The notes under the pieces were generated by a model. It worked only from the letters and a program-made list of their open reading frames with translations. It did not search any database and was not told the DNA's origin. A program made the position numbers and the translations under genes. This document shows, in pieces, positions 18,949 to 27,400 of a DNA stretch of 64,000 nt (positions are counted from its first letter, which is position 1; every line of letters starts with the position of its first letter). Source of the stretch: an uncultured Alphaproteobacteria bacterium (GTDB lineage Bacteria > Pseudomonadota > Alphaproteobacteria > GCA-2731375); NCBI GenBank assembly GCA_951812805.1, contig CATOSZ010000003.1:186001-250000 (forward strand), in the 5' to 3' direction.

Positions 18949-20356
18949 CCTTGCGCTCGGGCGGCGGGGGCGGCGGGGGCAGCGCATCGGCCTCGAATGC
19001 GGCGTCGCGCTCGCTCGTTTCCGTCGGCGCATCGCCGCCGCGCAGGCGATGGAACGCCTCGGCCCCCTTGTCGCCCAGGCGCAACGAGGCGCGGACGGCG
19101 ACGTTCGCACCGGTGACGGCACCCCGACCCGCCACCACCAGGGCCCGGCTTTCCCGGGCGAACAAACGCGAGAGCACCTGGCGGACCCCATCGAGCCCGC
19201 CCCAGGTCAGGCGGGAGAGCCGGCGGGCGGTCATCAGCCAGAGCGGGCTGGTCATCAGGCTCAAGGCGATGACGGCGATGATCAGCCGCTGGTGGTCGCC
19301 GTCGATCATGCCGACGGCGGCTCCCGCCGCCAGCAGCACGAAGGAGAACTCACCGACCTGGCCGATCACCACGCCGGCCAGCCAAGCGCGTTCCCACGGC
19401 TCGCCCAGCAGGCGCAGGATGGCGACGTTCATCGCCGTCTTGAACCCGGTCACGACGACGAGCAGCGCCAGGACCTGGCCGATGTTCTCCCAGATGAAGC
19501 CGAGATCCAGCAGGATGCCGATGGACAGGAAGAAAACCATCAACAGGACACCCTGGATCGGCAGGATCGCTGCGAGCACCGTGGTCCGGCCCTGGCTGTT
19601 GCCGATCCAGAGGCCGGCGAGAAACGCCCCGTAGGCGGGCGAGAGGCCGAAAAGCGCTGAAATCAGCGCGGCGACGAAGCAGATCGCCAGGGCCACCAGG
19701 GCGGTCAGTTCGATATTGTCGCGGATCGCCTCGGCGAAGGGCATGGCGACCCGTTCGCGCCGGGTAAGGTAGGCGATCATCAAGGCCAGCAGTCCGACCG
19801 CCAGCAGCACCTTGCCGATCGCCGCCTTGGGCAGGCCCGCATCGCCCGCCAGCCCGTCGACCAGCAGCAGCATCGGCACCACGGCCAGGTCCTGGGCGAT
19901 CAGCACGCCGACCGCGATCCGCCCGACATCGGTGCGCAGCTCGCCGATCTCCTCCAGGATCTTGAAGGCGACGGCGGTGCTGGAGAGGGCCACGACGAAA
20001 CCGAGCAGGACGGCCGGCCCGGTCGGCCAGCCGAAGGCGCCGCCCAACAACAACATGACGCCGACCGACAGCACGATCTGCGCCGACGCGCCCAGCACCG
20101 CGACGCGCAGCACGCGGCGAAAGGCGCGCAGCGACAACTCGAGGCCGATGATGAAGAGCAGCAGCAACACGCCGAGCTCGGCCAAGATGCCGATCGCCTC
20201 GCGATTTTCGATCAGGCCGAGGGCGGACGGCCCGAACAGCGCACCCGCCAGGATGTAGCCGACGATCGGCGGCTGGCGCAGCCGCTGCAACGCCAGCCCG
20301 CAGACCAGCGCGGCGGCGACCACTATGGTGATGTCGAGCAGTGCGTCCGTGTGCAT
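18941..20356 (-). CDS. CPA2-family cation:proton antiporter (KefB-like membrane domain)
   Basis: Inner-membrane monovalent cation:H+ antiporter of 471 residues with about 12 hydrophobic segments. Features typical of the Kef/CPA2 family include [15 protein letters not shown] (about 32), [17 protein letters not shown] (with the conserved Asp, about 150) and [13 protein letters not shown] (about 331). Unlike KefB/KefC it lacks a C-terminal RCK/TrkA-N domain: after the last helix there is only a charged tail of about 90 residues. So K+ or Na+ specificity is open. It precedes and overlaps rnhB. Confidence 0.86.
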   Translation of the reverse strand: MHTDALLDITIVVAAALVCGLALQRLRQPPIVGYILAGALFGPSALGLIENREAIGILAELGVLLLLFIIGLELSLRAFRRVLRVAVLGASAQIVLSVGVMLLLGGAFGWPTGPAVLLGFVVALSSTAVAFKILEEIGELRTDVGRIAVGVLIAQDLAVVPMLLLVDGLAGDAGLPKAAIGKVLLAVGLLALMIAYLTRRERVAMPFAEAIRDNIELTALVALAICFVAALISALFGLSPAYGAFLAGLWIGNSQGRTTVLAAILPIQGVLLMVFFLSIGILLDLGFIWENIGQVLALLVVVTGFKTAMNVAILRLLGEPWERAWLAGVVIGQVGEFSFVLLAAGAAVGMIDGDHQRLIIAVIALSLMTSPLWLMTARRLSRLTWGGLDGVRQVLSRLFARESRALVVAGRGAVTGANVAVRASLRLGDKGAEAFHRLRGGDAPTETSERDAAFEADALPPPPPPPERKDD

Positions 20357-20408
20357 CGGGGCCCGGTCCCGTCGGGATTGCTGATAACCCCCGAGAGTGC
20401 CCCCGCTT

Positions 20409-21497
20409 TCAGAGCAAGGTCAATTGATCGCCCGGTCGCACCGGCCGGCGAAACCGGCCGATATCGAGGTCCCGGTCCTTCGCCACCAGGCCGAGGCGCT
20501 TCTTGGCGAGGCGGAACCGCCGCTGGATGAGCTGGGCGTAGGGCCCGGTGCCCTTCATGCGCAGACCGAATCGCGCGTCGTAGTCGTGTCCGCCGCGCAT
20601 CTCGCGCAGCAGCCGCATGACCTTGCCGGCGCGGTCGGGAAAATGCGTCTCCAGCCATTCCGCCCAGAGGTCCTTGATCTCCAGCGGCAGGCGCAGCAGC
20701 ACATAGGCGGCCCCGTCCGCGCCTGCCCAGGCGGCGGCCTGCAGGATCTCCTCGATTTCCATGTCGTTGATCGCCGGGATGACCGGCGCCACCATCACGC
20801 CCGTCGGGATGCCGGCCTCGCGCAGCCGGCGGATCGCCGCCAGACGGCGGCGCGGCGTGGCCGCCCGCGGCTCCATCACCCGAGCAAGATCGCGGTCGAG
20901 CGTGGTGACGGAAAGCGCGACATGCACCAGGTTCCGCTCCGCCATGGGGGCCAGGATGTCGATATCGCGAACGATGGCGTGGCTCTTGGTGACGATGGTG
21001 ACGGGGTGGTCGTGGGCGGCCAGCACCTCCAGGATCGAACGGGTGATTTCCATGCGCTGTTCGAGCGGCTGGTAGGGATCCGTGTTCGTGCCCATGGCGA
21101 TCGGCCGACAGTCGTAGCCGGGCTTCGCCAGCTCCCCCAGCAGGATCTCGGCGGCATCCGGCTTGGCGAACAGACGGGATTCGAAATCCAGGCCCGGCGA
21201 GAGGCCGAGCCAGGCATGGGTCGGGCGGGCGAAACAATAGACGCAGCCATGCTCGCACCCACGGTAGGGGTTGATCGAGCGGTCGAAGCCGACGTCGGGC
21301 GAATCGTTGCGGGCGATGACGCTTTTCGAGGCATCGATCGTCACTTCCGTGCGGCGCACCGGCGGCTCCCGCTCCGCCGTGCCCCAGCCGTCGTCGGCCA
21401 AAAAGCGGGTCTGGCTCTCGAAGCGCCCGCTGGCATTCGAAACCGCACCCCGTCCGCGTCGGGCCTCCGCCGGTATCCTGGTCGTTTCGTCCCACAT
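20409..21497 (-). CDS. PA0069-family radical SAM protein
   Basis: Radical S-adenosylmethionine enzyme of 362 residues in the SPL (spore photoproduct lyase)-related Rv2578c/PA0069 family, function unproven. The cluster-binding motif is C-x3-C-x2-C in GCEHGCVYCFARPTHAW (about 77-93), followed by the family's LGLSPGLDFE. Later segments such as KSHAIVRDIDIL and APVIPAINDMEIEEIL fit the TIM-barrel half. Upstream, 25-39 bases from the ATG, is a GAAC-N7-GAAC direct repeat resembling the alphaproteobacterial LexA operator, which would place it in the SOS response. An IS481-family element abuts that site. Confidence 0.88.
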   Translation of the reverse strand: MWDETTRIPAEARRGRGAVSNASGRFESQTRFLADDGWGTAEREPPVRRTEVTIDASKSVIARNDSPDVGFDRSINPYRGCEHGCVYCFARPTHAWLGLSPGLDFESRLFAKPDAAEILLGELAKPGYDCRPIAMGTNTDPYQPLEQRMEITRSILEVLAAHDHPVTIVTKSHAIVRDIDILAPMAERNLVHVALSVTTLDRDLARVMEPRAATPRRRLAAIRRLREAGIPTGVMVAPVIPAINDMEIEEILQAAAWAGADGAAYVLLRLPLEIKDLWAEWLETHFPDRAGKVMRLLREMRGGHDYDARFGLRMKGTGPYAQLIQRRFRLAKKRLGLVAKDRDLDIGRFRRPVRPGDQLTLL

Positions 21498-21521
21498 GGG
21501 GAGAGTTTAGATCCGCAATAA

Positions 21522-21536
21522 GAACAGATCAAGAAC
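21522..21536 (-). promoter_or_regulatory. Candidate LexA (SOS) box, GAAC-N7-GAAC
   Basis: GAAC at 21522-21525 and 21533-21536 with a 7-base spacer, equal to GTTC-N7-GTTC on the coding strand of the radical SAM gene, 25 bases before its ATG. This matches the direct-repeat SOS box known from alphaproteobacteria. The second half-site is part of the 5-base target duplication of the adjacent IS481-family element. Confidence 0.5.
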
Positions 21537-21549
21537 ATGTCCAGGTTCA

Positions 21550-22557
21550 CTACATATGAGACGACGAGGTCTTCTTGGCTGTGATCTGTCGAAGGTACTC
21601 CTCGGGGGTTTTGCCTTTCAAGGCTCCATGAGGCCTGAAGGTGTTGTAGATGTTGGCGAACTTGTCGATCTGTGGGTTTAGTTTGTCGAGCTGGTCCTCG
21701 ATGTCATGGCAGGCGTAGAACTCGTAGCGCCATGCGCCGTTGGCTCGCTCGACGCCGCCATTGAGCTGCGGCGTCCTCGGCGGCAAGACATAGACGGGGA
21801 TCTTTCGGCTCTCGCAGGCGGCCTCGAACTCGGCCATGAACTCGGATCCACCGTCGACCTGGATGGCCTTCACGGGGAAGGGCAGGTCGGCCACGAGTTT
21901 GTCGAGGAAACTCTCGGCGTTCCTGGCGGTCGCTCTGCGGAAGGCCTTGGCACAGGTGAAGCGGCTGACGGGATCGTAGGCGGTGAACTGCTTGACCGTG
22001 CGCTCGCCGGCCGGCGTGATGCTCAAGGTGTCGAGCTGGACCAGATCGCCGGGGGCCGTTGCCTTCATCCCCTTCGGCAAACGCTTGGCGTGTGGGCGCT
22101 TGGCTCTCTTGCCCTTGGCGCGTCGTCGCGCCACGGGCACCGGCACAACGACGCCGCGCGCGACCAGATGGGCGAGCATGCGACCAACGGTGCTGTCCGA
22201 CAAGGTGAAGCCCTCTCGGCGCAGCAGCGGTCCGAGCTTGGCCTTGCCCCACATCGGGAAGTCGCGGCGCAGCCGTTCAAGCCGACGCAGCACCGCACTC
22301 GACCACTCTCGGCGACGACGGCGGCGAGGCGCGCGCGAGCGCGGCTCCAACCGCTCGTCCCAGCGATAGAGCGTGCTACGCGGCACGCCCACCGCCTGGG
22401 CCGCCGCCTCGGCCGTCAAGCCGTCACGCCGGGCCCGATGCCAACGCCGGACGGCGTCGCGTCTGAACGCTACGCATTTAGTGTCGGGCTCCGCGTTCAG
22501 ACGCGACGCCGTCCTCCAACCCCTGATAACATGTCGGGGCAGGCCAAAAACCTGCAT
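21550..22557 (-). CDS. IS481-family DDE transposase
   Basis: Transposase of 335 residues: an N-terminal helix-turn-helix region (LTAEAAAQAVGVPRSTLYRW, about 47-66), a basic linker and a retroviral-integrase-type catalytic core with D (LVQLDTLS), D (QVDGGSEF) and E (NGGVERANGAWRYEF), ending in FRPHGALKGKTPEEYL. It appears intact. ATG 22557 is preceded by GAAGGAGATCCCC, but that ribosome site is buried in a strong inverted repeat (22558-22609), and a perfect 22-base inverted repeat lies in the early coding region (22449-22514). Confidence 0.9.
   Translation of the reverse strand: MQVFGLPRHVIRGWRTASRLNAEPDTKCVAFRRDAVRRWHRARRDGLTAEAAAQAVGVPRSTLYRWDERLEPRSRAPRRRRRREWSSAVLRRLERLRRDFPMWGKAKLGPLLRREGFTLSDSTVGRMLAHLVARGVVVPVPVARRRAKGKRAKRPHAKRLPKGMKATAPGDLVQLDTLSITPAGERTVKQFTAYDPVSRFTCAKAFRRATARNAESFLDKLVADLPFPVKAIQVDGGSEFMAEFEAACESRKIPVYVLPPRTPQLNGGVERANGAWRYEFYACHDIEDQLDKLNPQIDKFANIYNTFRPHGALKGKTPEEYLRQITAKKTSSSHM
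22449..22514. repeat. Perfect 22-base inverted repeat inside transposase coding start
   Basis: Arms at 22449-22470 and 22493-22514 are exact reverse complements, with a 22-base spacer. They encode residues about 15-36 of the transposase. In mRNA this would be a very stable GC-rich hairpin. Confidence 0.85.
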
Positions 22558-22627
22558 GGGGATCTCCTTCAAGCTGTTGGTCTCGCAACTCACAGCTTCG
22601 GAGATCCCCGCCTCTGCCGCCAGAGGC
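22558..22627. repeat. Two adjacent hairpins in the IS481 transposase leader
   Basis: GGGGATCTCC (22558-22567) pairs with GGAGATCCCC (22600-22609), reinforced by inner 7-base arms AAGCTGT (22571-22577) and ACAGCTT (22593-22599); on the minus strand this sequesters the GGAG ribosome site directly before ATG 22557. Next to it GCCTCTG/CAGAGGC (22610-22627) forms a second hairpin with a 4-base loop, reaching to the right terminal repeat. Confidence 0.8.
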
Positions 22628-22699
22628 GCGTCTCACATCTATCTGAACCTAGTCAGAACAAAGAAGACGGCAGGCACCGGGCACGCTATCCTCGCCGCC

Positions 22700-23365
22700 A
22701 TGATCAGCGTCGTCATCCCCACACTGAACGCCGAGGCGGGCCTGCCGCGCGCACTCGCCGCCCTGGCGGAAGGGGACTCCCTGATCGACGAGATCGTCGT
22801 CGCCGACGGCGGCAGCCGGGACGGGACGATCGCACTCGCCCGCGCTGCCGGCGCCCGGGTGGTCGAGGGGCCGCTCGGGCGGGGCCGTCAATTGGCCCGC
22901 GGCGCCGCGGCCGCGAGGGGCGAATGGCTGTTCTTCCAACATGCCGATTCCCGGCCCGGACCCGGCTGGCACGACGCGGTGGCGGCGCATGTGGCGGGCC
23001 CGGGCGACAGCGCGGCGGTCTTTCGTCTGCGCTTCGACGACGGCGCCCCCGCGGCCCGGCGGCTGGAACGGATCGTCGCCTGGCGGACCCGCACCCTCGG
23101 CCTGCCCTACGGCGACCAGGGCCTGCTGATCCGGCGCGGGCTCTATGACGCGATCGGCGGCTTCCGCCCGCTGGTATTGATGGAGGACGTGGCGATCGCC
23201 CGGGCGCTCGGCCGTCGGCGGATCGAACTGCTGGCGGCCGAGATGGTGACCGATGCCGCCCGCTACCGGGACGGCTACATCGCGCGCAGCGCTCGCAATC
23301 TCTGTTGTCTCGCGCTTTATTTCGCCGGCGTTCCGCCGCCACTGCTGAAACGGCTGTACGGATGA
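22700..23365 (+). CDS. TIGR04283-type family 2 glycosyltransferase
   Basis: Glycosyltransferase of 221 residues with the GT-A start VVIPTLNAEAGLPRAL, the nucleotide-sugar aspartates in VVADGGSRDGT (about 35-45) and FFQHADSRPG (about 79). This short form is typical of the TIGR04283 family, usually found beside a TIGR04282 protein as here. The natural substrate is not established. ATG 22700 is used because the upstream open frame belongs to the IS element; the IS right end is only 45 bases away and probably replaced its original promoter. Its stop overlaps the next start (ATGA). Confidence 0.85.
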   Translation: MISVVIPTLNAEAGLPRALAALAEGDSLIDEIVVADGGSRDGTIALARAAGARVVEGPLGRGRQLARGAAAARGEWLFFQHADSRPGPGWHDAVAAHVAGPGDSAAVFRLRFDDGAPAARRLERIVAWRTRTLGLPYGDQGLLIRRGLYDAIGGFRPLVLMEDVAIARALGRRRIELLAAEMVTDAARYRDGYIARSARNLCCLALYFAGVPPPLLKRLYG

Positions 23366-23973
23366 GGCGGCCCCTCGTCATCGTCTTCGCCAAGGCGCCG
23401 ACGCTCGGCCGGGTGAAGACCCGCCTCGCCCGCGACATCGGTCAGGCGCCCGCGCGGCGCTTCTATATCCAGGAAACCAACCGCCTTCTCGCCCGCCTCG
23501 CGCGGGACGGCAGCTTCGACGTGATGCTGGCGGTGGCACCCGACGCGGCGGCGGTGCGCGGGCGCTGGTGGCCCGCGGGCGTCGCGCGCCGGCGCCAGGG
23601 GCACGGCGACCTCGGCCACCGCATGGCGCGGGCGCTCGCCGCCGCCCGGCCGCGCCCGGTGGTCGTCATCGGCTCCGACATTCCCGAGATCGACACGGCC
23701 CGGCTGCGGGCGGCCTTCCACGCACTCGCGACCGCCGACCTGGTGCTGGGGCCGGCGGCCGACGGCGGTTATTGGCTCGTCGGTACCCGCGCGCCGGCGC
23801 TGTTGCACCGGCTATTTCGCCACGTCCGCTGGTCGGGGCCGCACGCCCGCGCCGATACCCTCGCCAATCTTCCGGCCGGGCGGCGGGTCGCGTTGCTGGA
23901 CGTTCTGGAGGATATCGACGAAGGCGCCGACCTCGAACGGCTCAATCGGCGGCGTCGCTCTCGTGTTCCCTGA
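23362..23973 (+). CDS. TIGR04282-type glycosyltransferase (DUF2064)
   Basis: DUF2064 protein of 203 residues, a nucleotidyl/glycosyltransferase-like fold with [17 protein letters not shown] (about 8-24) resembling cobalamin guanylyltransferase- or MobA-like P-loops, an IGSDIPEID aspartate (about 102) and [13 protein letters not shown] (about 128-140). These genes are sometimes annotated as arsenosugar biosynthesis, but no arsenic gene (arsM, arsS) is nearby. It overlaps the preceding glycosyltransferase by ATGA and converges on moaB with a 32-base overlap of the 3' ends (23942-23973). Confidence 0.82.
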   Translation: MRRPLVIVFAKAPTLGRVKTRLARDIGQAPARRFYIQETNRLLARLARDGSFDVMLAVAPDAAAVRGRWWPAGVARRRQGHGDLGHRMARALAAARPRPVVVIGSDIPEIDTARLRAAFHALATADLVLGPAADGGYWLVGTRAPALLHRLFRHVRWSGPHARADTLANLPAGRRVALLDVLEDIDEGADLERLNRRRRSRVP

Positions 23974-24490
23974 GGCGGGGCAGCAGCTCGGCGAAGTTGC
24001 AGGGCTTGTGACGGATGTCCAGCTGGTCGCGCAGGATATTGTCCCAGGCGTCCTTGCAGGCCCCGGTCGAGCCCGGCAGCGCAAAGAGGTATGTGCCGCG
24101 CGCCACCCCCGCCGTCGCCCGTGACTGCACGGTCGAGGTGCCGATGATCTGATAGCTGATCATCCGGAACAGCTCGCCGAAGCCGGGGATCTCCTTTTCA
24201 TAGACGTCGTGGAACGCCTCGGGCGTGATGTCGCGGCCCGTAACCCCGGTCCCGCCCGTCGCCAGCACGACCTCCACCGCGTCGTCGGCGATCCAGGCTT
24301 CGAGTTGGGCGCGAATCCGATCGCGCTCGTCGCGCACGATGCACCGGTCCGCCAACTCGTGGCCCGCCGTCCCGAGCCGCTCGACCAGTAGCGCGCCGGA
24401 GCGATCGTCCTCGAGCCCGCGCGTGTCGGAAACCGTCATCACCGCGATCCGCACCGGGCGGAATGCCAGGCTTTCGTCTATGCCGACCAT
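23942..24490 (-). CDS. moaB: Molybdenum cofactor biosynthesis protein B (MoaB/MogA-like)
   Basis: MoaB/Mog-family protein of 182 residues which adenylylates molybdopterin or assists the step before metal insertion. The family's GGTG core reads [18 protein letters not shown] (about 73-90), preceded by VMTVSDTRG (about 17) and followed by [14 protein letters not shown] and [15 protein letters not shown] (about 138). ATG 24490 is chosen; the longer open frame is antisense to noise. No other moa genes lie in the window. Its 3' end overlaps that of the DUF2064 gene on the opposite strand. Confidence 0.88.
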   Translation of the reverse strand: MVGIDESLAFRPVRIAVMTVSDTRGLEDDRSGALLVERLGTAGHELADRCIVRDERDRIRAQLEAWIADDAVEVVLATGGTGVTGRDITPEAFHDVYEKEIPGFGELFRMISYQIIGTSTVQSRATAGVARGTYLFALPGSTGACKDAWDNILRDQLDIRHKPCNFAELLPRLREHESDAAD

Positions 24491-24494
24491 GTCG

Positions 24495-26291
24495 TCACCT
24501 CTGCTTTTTGCGGCCGCGCCTGGCCAACGCCAGGGTCTTGCCGTCGAGCGCGACATAATAAGGCCACAAGCCACTCGCAACCGCATCCAGCGACGGCGTG
24601 TCCTGGCCGAGCCGATCCCGGTAAATCCAGAAGTCGGTCAGGATCCGCTTGACGAAAAGGCGGGTCTCGCGCTGCGGCACGCTCTCGATCATCAACAGCG
24701 GGTCTTCGCCGTGGCCGACCTCCCGGTACCAGCGCACCGCGTTGGCCGGACCGCCGTTGTAGGCCATCGCCAGCAGCACCAGATTGCCGCGGATCGTCGG
24801 CTCCGCCAGCAGGTAGGCGATGTAGCGCTGGCCGAGATCGAGATTGTATGTCGGGTTCAGCAGCCGGCGCTTGTGACGACCGCGCAGGCGCCGATCGTCG
24901 GCCATGTAGCTGGCGGTGCGCGGCATCAGCTGCATCAGGCCGCTGGCGCCGGCCGCGCTGCGGGCGTCGGCCTTGAAGTTGGACTCGCGCCGGATCAGCG
25001 CATTGACCAACGCCCGATCGATCTTCCAGCCCCCCTCCGGCCGCCAGGGCGCCAGCGGATAGAGCGCGCCGTCGCGCGGCGCCATCCCGCCGTCCCGTTG
25101 CCGTCGGGCGAGCCGCAGCAGCGTTGCCGGCATACCGGCGCGCTCGGCGATCGCCATCAGGACCGGACGGGCATCCTTCGGGTTGCGGGCCAGCAGGTGG
25201 CGCATCTCGGCATCGGCCAGGTCGTGCCGGCCGATTTCGCAGAAGGCGACGATGCGGCGGATCGCCGGGATCGCCAGCAACTTGGTCAGCGCCGCCTGGT
25301 CCAGCGGTGCCGGCGTCCAGTCGAGCCCGGTCTCCCGCGCCAGCAGACGGCTGGCGACAAGGCCGTAGAAGCTCCTGGGATGGCCGCCGGCGATCGCGAG
25401 ATAGGACATCACCTCGCCCGGGCGACGGTCGACCAGATTGGTCCGCGCCGCCCAATAGGCCCCGGCCGCGACCATGTCGGCGCCCGCCGTGTCGGAGCGC
25501 GCCAACGCATCGAAGTGGTGCCGGGCGCCCTCCAAATCACCGAGCCGCCAGGCCGCGAGGCCGGCGAACCAGTCGGCGCCGGAAATCCATGACCGCGAGC
25601 GCCCGGCCGCCCGGCTCGCCATCTTCAAGGCCTGCTCGTAGCGACCGTTGAAGTAATAGCTCCGCGCGATCGCTGCGGCGATGGTATCGAACTCGACCGC
25701 CCGCAACGCCTTGCGGCGGTGCGCCGCGCGCAGGATTCCGAGCGCCCGGGTCGGCCGGTCGTGCTTCAATTCGGCGAGAACCTGTCGGGCGAGGCCACGG
25801 GCCCGGCCCTTCAAGCCGTGCCGACGGGCCCGCCGTTCCACCCCGACCGGCTGGGGCGGCACCAGCAGGGGGATTTTGGCCGTGCTCGGCCGCCGCGGCC
25901 GGGCGGCACCCTTGGGACGGCGCTTCAAGGCCAGGCGATGGACCCGCGATGCGCCCGGATGATCGTGATACTCGGCCAACCAGTCACGCAGTTCCCCGAA
26001 GCGCGAGCGGTATCCGGTGGGATGCATGTAACGCTCGAACAGCAAGTGGCCGAGCAGCACGGGATCGTCGAGCCGGGCGGCCACTTTGTCCGCCGCGCGC
26101 CAGCGCTGCTTGCCCTGCAACGCGAAGAGGCGGCGATAGCGTTCGACATCATCGGCCGACAACAGGCGCGCCATGCTGACGGCGCGCAGCGGATCGTCCG
26201 CTGCGGTCGAGGCCAGCACGGCGCCGGCCGGTGCCGCCAGCCATGCCACGGTGAGCAGGACCAGCCACGCAAACGGGCGTGACCTGGCCAC
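24495..26291 (-). CDS. Soluble lytic murein transglycosylase
   Basis: Periplasmic lytic transglycosylase, 598 residues, cleaving the MurNAc-GlcNAc bond of peptidoglycan. A signal peptide (about 1-29), a long alpha-helical superhelical U-domain as in Slt70 (about 30-420), and a C-terminal SLT domain with the catalytic glutamate in [20 protein letters not shown] (about 432), then LMQLMPRTA and [15 protein letters not shown] prefer GTG 26291 (behind GAGGGGAAG, giving a clean signal peptide) over ATG 26363. It precedes moaB by four bases on the same strand. Confidence 0.9.
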   Translation of the reverse strand: MARSRPFAWLVLLTVAWLAAPAGAVLASTAADDPLRAVSMARLLSADDVERYRRLFALQGKQRWRAADKVAARLDDPVLLGHLLFERYMHPTGYRSRFGELRDWLAEYHDHPGASRVHRLALKRRPKGAARPRRPSTAKIPLLVPPQPVGVERRARRHGLKGRARGLARQVLAELKHDRPTRALGILRAAHRRKALRAVEFDTIAAAIARSYYFNGRYEQALKMASRAAGRSRSWISGADWFAGLAAWRLGDLEGARHHFDALARSDTAGADMVAAGAYWAARTNLVDRRPGEVMSYLAIAGGHPRSFYGLVASRLLARETGLDWTPAPLDQAALTKLLAIPAIRRIVAFCEIGRHDLADAEMRHLLARNPKDARPVLMAIAERAGMPATLLRLARRQRDGGMAPRDGALYPLAPWRPEGGWKIDRALVNALIRRESNFKADARSAAGASGLMQLMPRTASYMADDRRLRGRHKRRLLNPTYNLDLGQRYIAYLLAEPTIRGNLVLLAMAYNGGPANAVRWYREVGHGEDPLLMIESVPQRETRLFVKRILTDFWIYRDRLGQDTPSLDAVASGLWPYYVALDGKTLALARRGRKKQR

Positions 26292-26398
26292 GTTACTTCC
26301 CCTCAACACGTACGCTCCTCCACCGGCCCGCCCTCGGCGGATCTTGAAGACGCCTCCACTCATCGGATCGTGATAGTCACGATTTCGCCATATTTCAA

Positions 26399-26419
26399 GA
26401 ATTGCTGTGACGGCAATTC
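26399..26419. terminator. Inverted repeat, possible terminator of the UDG gene
   Basis: GAATTGC (26399-26405) and GCAATTC (26413-26419) with a 7-base loop, in an AT-rich gap (26380-26460) between the UDG stop and the transglycosylase start. ATTTC/GAAAT arms lie just outside, and a palindrome CAACATGTTG is nearby at 26450-26459. There is no long T run, so a transcription terminator is only one reading. Confidence 0.35.
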
Positions 26420-26460
26420 AACATTTTGTGAAATGACGCAGAATTACCACAACATGTTGA

Positions 26461-27267
26461 CTAAATAATTTCGTCAAGGCGGGCACGAATGGCCAGCAGG
26501 TCGGCCCAGGCGTCCCGTTTCAGCGCCGGCTGGCGTAACAGAAAGGCTGGATGATAGGTCGGCATCGCCGGCAGCGGGCCGCCCGGTCCCTGGTATTCGA
26601 ACCAGCGTCCGCGCAGCCGGGTGATGCCTTCCTTGCGCTCCAGCAGGGTCGCGGCGGAGGTGCCGCCGAGGAACACCAGCAGCCGCGGGGCCTTCAACTC
26701 GATGTGACGATGGAGGAAGGGCAGGCACATCGTGCTCTCGGCCGGCGTCGGCTTGCGGTTGCCGGGCGGACGCCAGGGCAGGATGTTGGTGATGTAGGCG
26801 TTTTCGTTCCGGTCCAGGTCGATGGAGGCCAGCATGCGGTCGAGCAGGCGGCCGCTGGCGCCGACGAAGGGCAGGCCCTGGCGGTCTTCGTCCGCGCCGG
26901 GCGCCTCGCCGATCAGCATCACCGGTGCGTCGGCGGCACCGTCGGCGAAGACGAGGTTGGCGGCGGTACGCTTTAGCGGGCAATCGTCGAAGTCGGCGAG
27001 CGCCGCCCTGAGCGCGTCCAGGTCGTTCGCCGCGGCGGCGCGGGCACGCGCGCCGGCTTCGGCCGCCTCCGGGTTCTCCATTGCCAGATTGGCGGCGGGC
27101 CGGGGGGCGGGCGCCGCGGGCGATCGTGGCGGCGGCTCGACGGTCGTGGCCGGCGGTGGTTTGGCCGACAGGGCAAAACGGTCGAGCGGACTCTCGGCAA
27201 TCGTCTCGTCGACACCGGCATCGAGATGCCAGCGCAGAATGTCGAGGGCTCGGGCAGGATCCACCAT
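26461..27267 (-). CDS. Uracil-DNA glycosylase, type 4/5-like
   Basis: Base-excision glycosylase of the UDG superfamily, 268 residues, removing uracil from DNA. Residues 1-90 are a Pro/Ala-rich extension; the catalytic domain starts at [17 protein letters not shown]. Motif 1 is [17 protein letters not shown] (about 121-137), and motif 2 is [12 protein letters not shown] (about 238). Families 4/5 usually carry a CxxC that helps hold a 4Fe-4S cluster; here only CPLK is seen (one cysteine), with another Cys in STMCLPFL, so the cluster may be absent or differently ligated. The stop is followed by an AT-rich region. Confidence 0.87.
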   Translation of the reverse strand: MVDPARALDILRWHLDAGVDETIAESPLDRFALSAKPPPATTVEPPPRSPAAPAPRPAANLAMENPEAAEAGARARAAAANDLDALRAALADFDDCPLKRTAANLVFADGAADAPVMLIGEAPGADEDRQGLPFVGASGRLLDRMLASIDLDRNENAYITNILPWRPPGNRKPTPAESTMCLPFLHRHIELKAPRLLVFLGGTSAATLLERKEGITRLRGRWFEYQGPGGPLPAMPTYHPAFLLRQPALKRDAWADLLAIRARLDEII

Positions 27268-27319
27268 ACGTTCAGCTTAGCCCGCAAAACCCGCCGTGCC
27301 CATTGGGCGGTGCAAATCG

Positions 27320-27348
27320 TTGACCGGGCGGGCGAACGCGCGGCATAA
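27320..27348 (+). promoter_or_regulatory. Possible promoter of the ETF-QO gene
   Basis: TTGACC (27320-27325) and GCATAA (27343-27348) with a 17-base spacer, in the divergent gap between the UDG and ETF-QO genes, 53 bases before ATG 27401. Based on resemblance to sigma-70 hexamers only. Confidence 0.35.
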
Positions 27349-27400
27349 GTGCGGACGGGGATGTCCGAGGACGGATAAGACGGAGGCGAGGAGCGAGGCG

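Larger units (their letters stand above)
21538..22655 (-). mobile_element. IS481-family insertion sequence, complete
   Basis: A 1118-base element with TG...CA ends. The left end TGTCCAGGTTCACTACATAT and the right end (reversed) TGACTAGGTTCAGATAGATG are imperfect inverted repeats that both continue into GAGACG. It is flanked by a 5-base target duplication GAACA (21533-21537 and 22656-22660). It carries one transposase gene on the minus strand. It separates the divergent radical SAM and glycosyltransferase genes, which would otherwise be about 80 bases apart. Confidence 0.9.

Noticed and set aside
24225..25592. 455-residue open frame opposite moaB and the transglycosylase
   Set aside because: Antisense shadow; both minus-strand genes have clear family motifs.
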